A stretch of 64,000 nucleotides of DNA from DATKFM01 sp963851215 (GTDB taxonomy: Bacteria; Pseudomonadota; Alphaproteobacteria; Dongiales; Dongiaceae): NCBI GenBank assembly GCA_963851215.1, contig CAWKOG010000016.1, positions 248,001 to 312,000 of the forward strand, read 5' to 3'. Below the pieces are notes generated by a model that saw only the letters and a program-made list of their open reading frames with translations, searched no databases and had not been told where the DNA came from. Below, piece by piece: positions 10,191-18,840 of this stretch; the first letter of the stretch is position 1, and each line of letters begins with the position of its first letter. The position numbers were made by a program, and so were the translations under genes.

Positions 10191-11111
10191 TTATTCGGGC
10201 AATTCCTGCAAATGGGCGCGGGCAAACGCGACGAAGGCGGACAGCGCCGGATTGGCGGTCCGGCCGGTCTCGCACATGACCACAAAACGGTTGCCGGGAA
10301 TCGTCCGGTCGCTCAGGGGAACCAGCACCAGCGTCCTGCGCTTCAGCTCGGCATCAATCCCGACCGAGGTTTGGAAGGCGATGCACTGGCCGGCCCGGGA
10401 CAGCGTCGCCGTCAGCCGCAGCGAGTTGCTTTGCAGCCGCGGCGGTTTTCCCGTGGCGTGCCGCGCCAGCACCCGCTCCAGGGCCGCCCGCAAGCTGAGA
10501 CCGCGCGCCGGCAAGGCCAGGGGATACTCCATGCAATCCCTGACCGACACGGACTTGCGCTTGGCCAAGGGATGGGACGGCGCCATCAGGGCGCCGATGC
10601 TGAAGGAGCGCTCATAGACCACGGTCACGCCTTCCATGCCCCGGGGATTGAAGGTGAAGCCGATATCGGCATGGCCCTCCTGGACCTGCCGCGTCACCGC
10701 TTCCGCGCCGGTGACGGTGACGGAGATCTCAATGTCGGGCAGCTTCTGCCAGAAGGCGGTGAGCAGGTCGGGCAAGAGGCCGACCGAGGTACTCTCGACG
10801 GTCGCGACCTTGATCCGGCCGCGGGTCAGTCCCTTCAGCGCATCGAGCGCAGTGACCACGTCGCCATATCCCGACAGCGCGGCGCGGATGTTCCGCAACA
10901 GCAGGCCGCCGGCATCGGAGAGTCTCAGCCCGCGGCCAATGCGATCGAAGAGCTGGATGCCCAGGATCTGCTCCAACGCGCCGATCTGGCGGCTGACCGC
11001 CGATGAGGCGATGTTCAGCTCCTTTGCCGCCGCGCGGATCGAGCCGCTGTCGGCGACGGCGAGGAAGTAGCGGAAGCTGGTGGAGAGGATGGCGGTTTCG
11101 GCCTGGCGCAT
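10191..11111 (-). CDS. LysR-family transcriptional regulator
   Basis: 306-residue LysR-type regulator. The N-terminal winged HTH reads RYFLAVADSGSIRAAAKELNIASSAVSRQIGALEQ (residues about 14-48), followed by the linker helix and an effector-binding domain (GRIKVATVESTSVGLLPDLL, then TRQVQEGHADIGFTFNP). It lies 116 bases upstream of uraH in the same orientation, so it most likely controls the purine operon in response to a purine or ureide; that is inference from position. A perfect GAATTTGAAATTC repeat about 100 bases upstream may be its own site. Confidence 0.9.
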   Translation of the reverse strand: MRQAETAILSTSFRYFLAVADSGSIRAAAKELNIASSAVSRQIGALEQILGIQLFDRIGRGLRLSDAGGLLLRNIRAALSGYGDVVTALDALKGLTRGRIKVATVESTSVGLLPDLLTAFWQKLPDIEISVTVTGAEAVTRQVQEGHADIGFTFNPRGMEGVTVVYERSFSIGALMAPSHPLAKRKSVSVRDCMEYPLALPARGLSLRAALERVLARHATGKPPRLQSNSLRLTATLSRAGQCIAFQTSVGIDAELKRRTLVLVPLSDRTIPGNRFVVMCETGRTANPALSAFVAFARAHLQELPE

Positions 11112-11210
11112 CTGTTCTCCCGCGGCGCGGCGCTACTGACGGCGCTTCATGCCGATGGGTGCAAGGCTAACCGCAGCGTCTTGCGGGTCAAGGGCGGGCG
11201 GGCATGTACT

Positions 11211-11223
11211 GAATTTGAAATTC
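11211..11223. promoter_or_regulatory. palindrome between the lysR and MerR-type genes
   Basis: GAATTTGAAATTC is a perfect 6-bp inverted repeat around a single base, in the region between the divergent LysR gene (minus) and the MerR-fusion gene (plus). It is A/T-rich in otherwise GC-rich DNA and is a candidate LysR autoregulatory site. No binding data are available from sequence alone. Confidence 0.35.
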
Positions 11224-11305
11224 CAATGGCGACAAGCCCGCTGGCCGAAATTAAAGCCCGGATGCCGACTTGCAGCTTGTCCTGCGTTGAAGGACCACAA
11301 TCTGC

Positions 11306-11336
11306 TTGACCCGACCCTTGGGGCCGGCCCGATTAA
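11306..11336 (+). promoter_or_regulatory. MerR-type promoter with 19-bp spacer and dyad
   Basis: A TTGACC -35 element (11306-11311) is separated by 19 bases from a weak GATTAA -10 (11331-11336). The spacer holds the imperfect dyad CCGACCCTTGGGGCCGG (11311-11327). Overlong 19-20-bp spacers with a central dyad are the hallmark of MerR-family promoters, where the regulator untwists DNA to activate. The site lies 28 bases before the GTG of the MerR-fusion gene, so autoregulation is likely. Confidence 0.55.
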
Positions 11337-11364
11337 GGACAGGAATCAACTGAGGAGGTAATTT

Positions 11365-12420
11365 GTGAGCCCGCCAGCCAGAAGTCTCAGTCCCTCGCAA
11401 GCAGCTTCCAGGCTTGGTGTCTCGGTAAAGGCGCTGCGGCTTTACGAGCAGCGCGGTCTCATCTCGCCTGACCGAACTGCCGCGGGGTGGCGGGCTTACG
11501 GCCCTGCTGAGATGGTACGTGCTACCGAGATCGTATCGTTGCGCGCGCTGGGGCTCAGTCTCGCACAAGTGGCGCGAGTGCTCGAGGGCGATCCCAGCGA
11601 CTTGGAAGCCGGCTTGGCGGCGCACGAGGGGCGCCTTCAAGCTCAAGTGCAGCAGATCGCCAGCGCCTTGGATAAGGTGCGGCGCATTCGGTCAAATCTC
11701 GTTCACGGGCAGGCGCCAGCTATCGAAGAACTCGCCCATGCGATCGATACCAGCGCTCGCCTCACCGTTACCTTTGATCTTCCCTGGCCCTGGGGAGGCG
11801 AGTTGTTCGAACTACGCGATATCCGGCCGCTGAATTACATCACGGGCCCCCTTGGCAGCGGCAAGACACGCTTGGCTAAGCGCCTCGCCGAGACGCTTCC
11901 CGACGCCAGGTTCCTTGGTTTGGATCGGTTGGCCGACAGAGCGACAGCTCGTTCGCGTCTCAACGAGGACACGGCGCTGAAAGCCCGTGTGGAACGGGCT
12001 CTGACCTGGCTCATCGAGGACGGCGCTCAGAGATCGGACGCTTTGATTGCTCTCGTCATCGCATTGGAGGAAGAAGCGCCGGGAGTCCTCGTCATTGACA
12101 TGATCGAGCAGGACTTGGATCAAGCGACCCAAGTGGCTCTTATTGCTCACCTGCGCCTGAGATTGCAGAAAAATCGCTCTTTGTTTCTGCTGACCCGCTC
12201 GTCATCAATTCTAGATCTGGATGCTGTCGGCAGTGATGAGACGATCATACTCTGCCCTGCCAACCATAGTCCGCCAATCTGCGTTGCTCCCTATTCCGGG
12301 GCGCCGGGATACGAGGCCGTTGCTACCTGCCTGGCCGCGCCCGCGGTGAGGGCGCGAACGGCCGGTGTCATAGCGTGGCGACCCCAAGCGGTCGGACAAG
12401 CGTCCTCGAACGAAGCCTAG
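11365..12420 (+). CDS. MerR-family regulator fused to a P-loop ATPase-like domain
   Basis: 351-residue protein starting at GTG behind a strong GAGGAGGT site. Residues about 8-75 form a MerR winged HTH (SPSQAASRLGVSVKALRLYEQRGLISPDRTA...GWRAYGPAEM), followed by a dimerisation coil to about residue 115. The rest is not a usual MerR effector domain: it has a Walker A motif GPLGSGKTRLAKRLAETLP (about 167-185) and a hydrophobic strand ending in acidic residues, GVLVIDMIEQDLDQATQVALIAHLR, as a Walker B candidate, with LFLLTRSSSILD as a possible sensor strand. The effector and targets are unknown. It sits alone between the purine and heme loci, with a MerR-style promoter directly upstream. Codon use looks slightly less GC-biased than its neighbours. 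Confidence 0.8.
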   Translation: MSPPARSLSPSQAASRLGVSVKALRLYEQRGLISPDRTAAGWRAYGPAEMVRATEIVSLRALGLSLAQVARVLEGDPSDLEAGLAAHEGRLQAQVQQIASALDKVRRIRSNLVHGQAPAIEELAHAIDTSARLTVTFDLPWPWGGELFELRDIRPLNYITGPLGSGKTRLAKRLAETLPDARFLGLDRLADRATARSRLNEDTALKARVERALTWLIEDGAQRSDALIALVIALEEEAPGVLVIDMIEQDLDQATQVALIAHLRLRLQKNRSLFLLTRSSSILDLDAVGSDETIILCPANHSPPICVAPYSGAPGYEAVATCLAAPAVRARTAGVIAWRPQAVGQASSNEA

Positions 12421-12451
12421 ATTCAAACGGAGGCACTGCCCGCACGATGGT

Positions 12452-13336
12452 CTAACGCAGCACGAACTGGACCGGCACGACGAACTCGATCGACGAGGCT
12501 TGCATCGCTTCGGGCACCGGCGGCATGGGATCGGCGCGGCGGACGAGGTCTTCCACCTCGGAGTCCAGCAGGCTGTGGCCCGAGCTTTGCTGAATGCGAA
12601 AATCGAGCACATGGCCTTCGGCGTCGATGGAGAGCCAGAGCGTGGCCGTGCCCTGCATGTTGCGCAACTTGGCCCGGCGGGGATAGCGCATGTGGTTCTG
12701 CAGCCAGGCCTGCAGCACGGCGGCATAGTTGGTCACGCCCGCCGATACGCTGGCCGTGGTGACGGCGCTGCCGGTGGCGGCAGCGGCAGCGGCGTTGGAG
12801 GCATTGGTTGAAGGCTCGGCGGACTCGGCGGTTTCTTCCGTCGGCGATGGCTCGCCTTTCTTCGCGGGAGTCTCCACTTTCGCGGGTGGCTCCGGCTCCT
12901 TGGCCTTTGTCGTCTCCGGCTCCTTTACCGGCGCCGCCTCCAGCACTGTTTCCGGCGCCGCAGTAGGCGGTGGCGGTTCGATCGCCGGAACGGTTTCAGG
13001 GATGGCCGCCACCGTGGCGTTCTCCGCCGGCACGGCGGGAATGGCTTCCACGGGTGCCGGCGGCTTTACCGGCTCCGCCGCCGCGTCGACCGCCTTGACC
13101 TCCTCCGGTTCGGTTTCCGTCAGCGGTTCGATGGCGTCCGTGGCGGCAACCTCCTCGCGGACGGCAGATGGTGCGCTCGCAGGCGCCCCACCTGCGGCTG
13201 CGAGCGATACGGCCACCGGCGCGGGCACGGGGCTGGCTTCCTCTTCCTCATGCCGCTGCCACACCACGACAAGCGCAAGAAGGATTGCGCCATGGATGGC
13301 GATGGAGAGCGCTAGGCCTCGCGACGGGAAGGCCAT
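12452..13336 (-). CDS. tonB: TonB energy-transducing protein
   Basis: 294-residue TonB-type protein. A single N-terminal membrane helix (LALSIAIHGAILLALVVVW, residues about 8-26) is followed by a long Pro/Glu/Ala/Lys-rich periplasmic spacer (about 35-190) and the C-terminal TonB fold: YAAVLQAWLQNHMRYPRRAK, GTATLWLSIDAEGHVLDFRI, SGHSLLDSEVEDLVRRADP. It transmits proton-motive energy from ExbBD to the outer-membrane receptor at 18841-21039. Its start lies 7 bases after the exbD stop, making it the last gene of the heme locus. Confidence 0.93.
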   Translation of the reverse strand: MAFPSRGLALSIAIHGAILLALVVVWQRHEEEEASPVPAPVAVSLAAAGGAPASAPSAVREEVAATDAIEPLTETEPEEVKAVDAAAEPVKPPAPVEAIPAVPAENATVAAIPETVPAIEPPPPTAAPETVLEAAPVKEPETTKAKEPEPPAKVETPAKKGEPSPTEETAESAEPSTNASNAAAAAATGSAVTTASVSAGVTNYAAVLQAWLQNHMRYPRRAKLRNMQGTATLWLSIDAEGHVLDFRIQQSSGHSLLDSEVEDLVRRADPMPPVPEAMQASSIEFVVPVQFVLR

Positions 13337-13343
13337 GGCGGTC

Positions 13344-13774
13344 CTACTGCGCCTGGACCGCCATATCGGGCGCGGATTCGGCGATCAGCGACACGTCGTT
13401 AAATCCGGCCCGGTTGATGGCCGTGATCGCTTCCATGATGCGGCCATAGGGCACGGCGCGGTCGCCGCGGACATAGACGATCCCGTCGTCGCGGTCCTTC
13501 AATATTGCCGCCAGCCTTGTCTGGAGATCGCTATCGGCCAAGGCTTCCGCGCCTAGATGCAACGCGCCGTCGGCGGTGATGCTGACGATGACCGGCTTCT
13601 GCGGTTTCTCCAGCGGTGCGGCGCTGGATTTCGGCAGCTGTAATTCCACGCCCGACATCATCAGCGGCGCCGCCACCATGAAGACGATCAGCAGGACCAG
13701 CATCACATCGACGAAGGGCGTGACGTTGATTTCGGCCAGCGGCTGGAACTCGCCGCCGGTTTGCGGCCGGGTCA

Positions 13775-13778
<4 letters not shown>
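13344..13778 (-). CDS. exbD: biopolymer transporter ExbD
   Basis: ExbD subunit of the TonB motor, 144 residues from the ATG at 13778. That ATG overlaps the exbB stop as ATGA, which decides the start over a longer frame at 13793. The N-terminal motif PLAEINVTPFVDVMLVLLIVFMV carries the membrane helix and the conserved proton-carrying Asp. The periplasmic domain follows with KPVIVSITADGALHLG and VYVRGDRAVPYGRIMEAI. The frame is intact. Confidence 0.94.
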
Positions 13779-14514
<736 letters not shown>

Positions 14515-14526
14515 GTTCGCAGCTCC

Positions 14527-14959
14527 TTACTTCGAGAGTTCGATGCCGGCCCGCGAGCTGACCTGCAGGCCATCGATGCAACTCGCCGCCGTGGCGCCGG
14601 GGCCGCTGCATTCCAGCACATCGTTCACCAGGATGCTGCCGATGGTCGGGCAGGCGAGGTCGGGCACATCGAACAGCTTGACCGACTTCTTGTTGGCGCG
14701 GAGCGGCGCGATCTCCACGGCGATGCGGCGGGCGATGATGCCGTCGCGGCCGAACAGCACGAGATCGAGCTTGTAGGCGTCGAACGCGGCTGCTGGCCTT
14801 ATTGCGGATCACCAGATGCACGCGGCAGCCGCCGCCCTGATCCTCGAGCTTGTTGAGCTCGACGGTCACCGGGGCGTCCGCCGTGGCGGCGTTGCACGGC
14901 GCTGTTGTCAGCGAAAATATGGCAAGGCAGACAGACGGTATCCAGGTCGAGATCTTCAT
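14527..14959 (-). CDS. small periplasmic protein of unknown function in the heme locus (frameshifted)
   Basis: Secreted protein of about 143 residues. The signal peptide is MKISTWIPSVCLAIFSLTTAPCNAA. The mature part begins PVTVELNKLEDQGGGCRVHLVIRNKAS and, after a frame change near 14790, continues AFDAYKLDLVLFGRDGIIARRIAVEIAPLRANKKSVKLFDVPDLACPTIGSILVNDVLECSG to a terminal GIELSK. Four cysteines in the mature part suggest disulfides. It looks like the uncharacterised periplasmic protein often annotated beside exbBD-hmu loci in alphaproteobacteria; that is from memory, not a search. It overlaps hmuV by ATGA and precedes exbB by 12 bases, so it should be co-expressed. No function is assigned. 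Confidence 0.75.
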
Positions 14960-15780
14960 GGCGTGCTCGCGATTTGAGAGACGGGATTCTCCGCGACGGT
15001 CCAGATCACATGGGGAACCGGGGATGACGGGTGGGGCAGCAGATCGACGGCGACGTCGAAAGCAGCCTCCAGATGGCGGGTGGTGAGAATGTCGGCGATG
15101 GGGCCGGAGGCGACGATACGGCCCTGCTTCAGCAGGCAGAGACGGTCGGCAAACACCGCGGCCAGATTGATGTCATGCAGGATGGCGAGGACGCCGACGC
15201 CGTCGGCGGCCAGGCGGCGCGCGGCCTGGAGCACGCCGTGCTGATGCCGCAGGTCCAGATTATTTGTGGGTTCGTCCATCAGGAGATAGCGCGGCGCGCT
15301 GTCGTCGCCGGGGCTGTGCCAGATCTGCGCCAGCGCGCGGGCCATCTGCACCCGCTGCTTCTCGCCGCCGGACAGGGTGCCGTAGAGCCGGTCGGCGAAT
15401 TGCAGCGTGTCGGTCATCGCCATGGCGCCGTCGATGGCGCGGAGATCCCGCGGTTGCCGCCCGTTGGTGCCGTGGGGCGAGCGGCCGAGCTGCACCACCT
15501 CATGGACGCGGAAAGGAAAGGCGAGCTGGGATTCCTGGGGCAGCACCGCCCGCCGCCGCGCGAGGTCCCGCCGCCGCCATTGAGAAAGCGGTTTGCCGTC
15601 CAGGGTCACGGCGCCGGCGCGTGGCGTCAGAAGGCCCGAGAGCGCCCGTAGCAGTGTGGATTTCCCGGCACCGTTGGGACCGAGCACCGCCAGCACTTCG
15701 CCCGGCCGCACATCGAGGGACACCTGATCCACAACCAGATGAGTGCCCAGCAGTACGCGGATGGCATCGGCGCGCAGCAT
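14956..15780 (-). CDS. hmuV: heme ABC transporter ATP-binding protein HmuV
   Basis: 274-residue ATPase of the heme importer. Walker A GPNGAGKSTLL, Q-loop context RAVLPQESQLAFPFRVHEVV, signature TLSGGEKQRVQMARAL, Walker B YLLMDEPTNNLDLRHQ and the switch His in ILHDINLA are all present. Insert HSPGDDSAPR before Walker B is a common HmuV feature. The ATG at 15780 overlaps the hmuU stop by one base (TGATG), which fixes the start; the frame remains open upstream to 17001 only as a shadow of hmuU and hmuT. Confidence 0.94.
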   Translation of the reverse strand: MLRADAIRVLLGTHLVVDQVSLDVRPGEVLAVLGPNGAGKSTLLRALSGLLTPRAGAVTLDGKPLSQWRRRDLARRRAVLPQESQLAFPFRVHEVVQLGRSPHGTNGRQPRDLRAIDGAMAMTDTLQFADRLYGTLSGGEKQRVQMARALAQIWHSPGDDSAPRYLLMDEPTNNLDLRHQHGVLQAARRLAADGVGVLAILHDINLAAVFADRLCLLKQGRIVASGPIADILTTRHLEAAFDVAVDLLPHPSSPVPHVIWTVAENPVSQIASTP

Positions 15781-16871
15781 CAGATGCCGCCCCGCTGGCG
15801 CATCAGCAGCAGCCAAATGAAGACCGGTGCGCCGATGAAGCTGGTGACAATGCCGATGGGCAGTTCGGCCGGCAGGACGATCAGCCGCGAGATCAGGTCG
15901 GCGACCAGCACCAGCGACGTTCCCAGCAGGATGGTGGCCGGAAGCAGATTGCGATGATCGGCGCCGATGATCAGCCGCACCAGATGGGGCACCACCAGCC
16001 CGACGAAACCGATCATGCCTGTCAGCGCGACCGAAGCGCCGGTGACCAGCGCGGTGAACAGGATCGCGAAGCGCTTGATCCGTTCGATATTGAAGCCCAG
16101 ATGCTGAGCCTCGCCTTCGCCCAGCAGCAAGGCATTGAGCGGCCGCGTCAGGGCCAGCAAGCCGATCAGGGAGGGGATTACCAGCAGCAGTGCCGGGATC
16201 AGCGTGGTCCAGGTCGCGCCGCCCAGGCTGCCCAGCATCCAATAGTTCAGATCCCGCAATTCCCGGTCCGAACTGGCGAAAATCAGCAGGCCGATGCCGG
16301 ACATGCCGATGGCGTTTACGCCGACGCCGGCCAGTAGCATGGTGGAAACATCTGTTGTGCCGCTGCGGCTGGCGACGAGGTAGATGAATATCGTGGCGAT
16401 CAACGCGCCACCGAAGGCCGCGACCGGCAGCAGATAGGGCAAGAGTAACGGCGGCAGCTCCGCCGCAAAGCTGTGGCCGAGAACAATGGTCGCCGCGGCG
16501 GCGACGGCCGCGCCAGACGAAGTCCCCAGCAGTCCGGGATCTGCCAATGGATTCTGGAACAGGCCCTGCTGTACGGCGCCGCAGCAGGCCAGCGCGGCGC
16601 CGACCATCACGGCCAGCACGACGCGAGGCAGCCGGATCGACAGCAGGACGAGGCTCTCGCGCTCGCTGACGGCATCTGACGGCGCCAGGCTCAGCTTCGC
16701 CGCCAGGATCGCCAGCAGATGATCCGGCGGGATGGCCACGGCGCCGATGCCGGCTGAGGCGACGAACGCCACCATGAGCAAACCGGCAAGCAGTGCAATG
16801 AACGTTGCAACGCGCCGCTGCCGGCGGCGCGCCAGATCGTAGCTGGTGCCGGCGGCGACGGTGATGGTCAC
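15780..16871 (-). CDS. hmuU: heme ABC transporter permease HmuU
   Basis: FecCD-family inner-membrane permease, 363 residues. Family motifs: LSIRLPRVVLAVMVGAALACCGAVQQGLFQNPLADPGLLG near residue 78 and FVGLVVPHLVRLIIGADHRNLLPATILLG near the C-terminus, with about ten hydrophobic helices. It should form the heme channel with HmuT and HmuV. Its ATG lies inside the hmuT end with a 4-base overlap and its stop overlaps hmuV. Confidence 0.95.
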   Translation of the reverse strand: MTITVAAGTSYDLARRRQRRVATFIALLAGLLMVAFVASAGIGAVAIPPDHLLAILAAKLSLAPSDAVSERESLVLLSIRLPRVVLAVMVGAALACCGAVQQGLFQNPLADPGLLGTSSGAAVAAAATIVLGHSFAAELPPLLLPYLLPVAAFGGALIATIFIYLVASRSGTTDVSTMLLAGVGVNAIGMSGIGLLIFASSDRELRDLNYWMLGSLGGATWTTLIPALLLVIPSLIGLLALTRPLNALLLGEGEAQHLGFNIERIKRFAILFTALVTGASVALTGMIGFVGLVVPHLVRLIIGADHRNLLPATILLGTSLVLVADLISRLIVLPAELPIGIVTSFIGAPVFIWLLLMRQRGGI

Positions 16872-17764
16872 GGCGGCGTTCCCGCCGAGGATGCGGGCGC
16901 CGGCAGTTCCGCATCCGGGTGCAGATAATGCGCCAGCTCGAGGATCGCCGCTCCCGTCCGCGGACCAAAGCCGAGCAGCAACTGACCTTCCAGGGTGACA
17001 ACGCGGCGTTGTTCCGCCGCCGGCGTGACCGCGACCTGGGGGAGCGTCAGCAGCCCGGCTTCGCCGCCGATCATCTCCAGCCCCTGCGTGGTCAGCAGCA
17101 GCACTTCCGGCGCGGCCTCGACCGCCGCTTCCGGTGACAGGGGTTTGTAGCCGGTGAACCCGTCGATGACATTGCGCCCGCCCGAGAGCTGGATGATGCC
17201 GTTGGCGGCGGTTTCGCGGCCGGCGGCCAAGGGCGTGCCGGTGCCGATGGAGAGCAGGAACAGGACGCCGGGGCGTTCGCCGATCTTTTCGACGGCGGCC
17301 GTGGACGCTGCCAATTCGGCCGCGATCCTCGCCCGCAGCTCGATGCCTTCCTCTTGCAAACCCAGCGCCTCGGCGACCACGTCGACCTTCTGCAGCGTTC
17401 CCTCGACGGTCGGATCATCGGGCACGATGATCAGCGGCACGCCGGAGGCCTTCAGCTGCGCCAGAGCGGTCGCCGGGCCGGAATCGGCGACGGCGAGGAT
17501 CAAGGTCGGCTCCAGCGCCAGGATCGGCTCGGCCGCAAGGTGGCGCATATAGCCGATGTCGGGCAGGCCGCGCAGGGACGCGGGATAGCGGCTGGTGCTG
17601 TCGATCGCCACCAGCCGGTCGGCCGCGCCCAGGGCCGCCACGACCTCGGTGACCGCGCCGCCGATGGAGATGACCCGGGGCTTCTCGCCGGCCGCGGCGA
17701 TCGACGCAGCCGCCGTCAGCAGCAGGCCGATCAGCGTGCCGCGGATGAATGATCCGGCGCTCAT
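16868..17764 (-). CDS. hmuT: periplasmic heme-binding protein HmuT
   Basis: 298-residue TroA/FecB-type substrate-binding protein. A signal peptide ends around SIAAAGEKPRV; motifs RVISIGGAVTEVVAALGAADRLVAIDSTSRYP, YMRHLAAEPILALEPTLILA and GGRNVIDGFTGYKPLSPEAAV are typical of HmuT. It passes heme from the TonB-dependent receptor to HmuUV. It overlaps hmuS and hmuU by 4 bases each, so translation of the locus is tightly coupled. Confidence 0.94.
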   Translation of the reverse strand: MSAGSFIRGTLIGLLLTAAASIAAAGEKPRVISIGGAVTEVVAALGAADRLVAIDSTSRYPASLRGLPDIGYMRHLAAEPILALEPTLILAVADSGPATALAQLKASGVPLIIVPDDPTVEGTLQKVDVVAEALGLQEEGIELRARIAAELAASTAAVEKIGERPGVLFLLSIGTGTPLAAGRETAANGIIQLSGGRNVIDGFTGYKPLSPEAAVEAAPEVLLLTTQGLEMIGGEAGLLTLPQVAVTPAAEQRRVVTLEGQLLLGFGPRTGAAILELAHYLHPDAELPAPASSAGTPP

Positions 17765-18826
17765 TGCCTGATCATTCGCGGCAGCCGGTCGACGATCTGG
17801 CGCCAGGCCGAAAGTTCCGGCTCGCCCGGCTTGCGCTGGCCGAACAGCCAGGCGATCTGCCGGCCTTCGCTGTCGAAGATTTCCAGCGAGGTGACGATGC
17901 CGTCGCGGCTCGGCTTGCGCACGATCCAGCTGGCGGCGATGCCGTCCATGCGCAGATGCAGATTGAAGCCGGGGTCCAGCACGTTGAACCAGGGGCCGAC
18001 CTCCTTGAGATTGGCCACCGGGCCGCCATGGATCTGGATCACGCCGGGGCTGCCGACGAACACCATGACCGGCACGGATTCCGCCGCCGCCATCTCCAAC
18101 GCCTTGCGGAAGGAGTCGCCGGCGGCCGGCTCGGTGTAGTCGCCCTCCACCAGGCGGAAGGCGTCGAGGCGGTCCAGCTTCAGATCCCGCAGCATCGGGA
18201 AGAAATCGTGGGTGTCCTGCAGGGCATCCCAGCGCTGGCGCAGCGACGCCGCATCGGCGCCGCCGGCCGCTTTCGCCTTCGCCGCGGCGCGCGGTGCAAC
18301 GGCAAGATCCGATGATTGATCGGTGCTGCGATGGCGTTCGATCAGCGCGTCCCAGGCAGCGATGTCGCTGGCCGCTACCGCATAGACCTTGTGCACCGCG
18401 GTGCCGTCGCTGTCGAAAAACTGCAGGCTGCGGCGCGGGCCGCTGCGGGTTTCCTCGGCGACGGTGAAGCCGTGATGCCAGCGGTCGTAAAAGATCCGCA
18501 GGTCGATGTCGGGATCGAGCACCAGGCCGCTATTGCCCGACATCGAGACGTTGTTGTAGGTGCCGTGCTTCTCATGCACGGCATATTCGTTGCGGGTCAG
18601 GGCCATGACCGGGCCGACCGCCTGCAGCCCGGCCACCAGTTGGCCCCAGGGACCTTTCAGCCGCGTCGCCGTTTCGCCGCAACCGGCGGCGACGAGCTCG
18701 GCTTCGCTGACGCCGAGGCTGGCCGCCGCATCACGGCGCGCGGAGCGCCGGCTGCGCACTCCGCAAGGAGATAATCCGCGACCGGAGACTGGCCTGTTCG
18801 GGATTTGTAGCCGCTTCGAGATTCAT
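17761..18826 (-). CDS. hmuS: hemin-degrading factor HmuS/HemS (frameshifted near the start)
   Basis: Cytoplasmic heme-handling or heme-degrading protein of the HemS/ChuX family, two repeated domains (residues about 45-185 and 195-345). Core motifs: GPVMALTRNEYAVHEKHGTYNN with the heme-ligand His region, DLRIFYDRWHHGFTVAEE, then GVIQIHGGPVANLKEVGPWFNVLDPGFNLHLR. The true start is the ATG at 18826 (GGAGG 9 bases upstream) giving MNLEAATNPEQASLRSRII; a frame change near 18745 restores DAAASLGVSEAELVAAG. About 354 residues when joined. It starts 14 bases after the receptor gene. Confidence 0.9.
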
Positions 18827-18840
18827 GCCTGCCTCCAGGT

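Noticed and set aside
12729..13556. Ser/Ala/Gly/Val-rich plus-strand frame opposite tonB and exbD
   Set aside because: It is the complement of the Pro/Glu/Ala repeat spacer of TonB; low complexity and no ribosome site.
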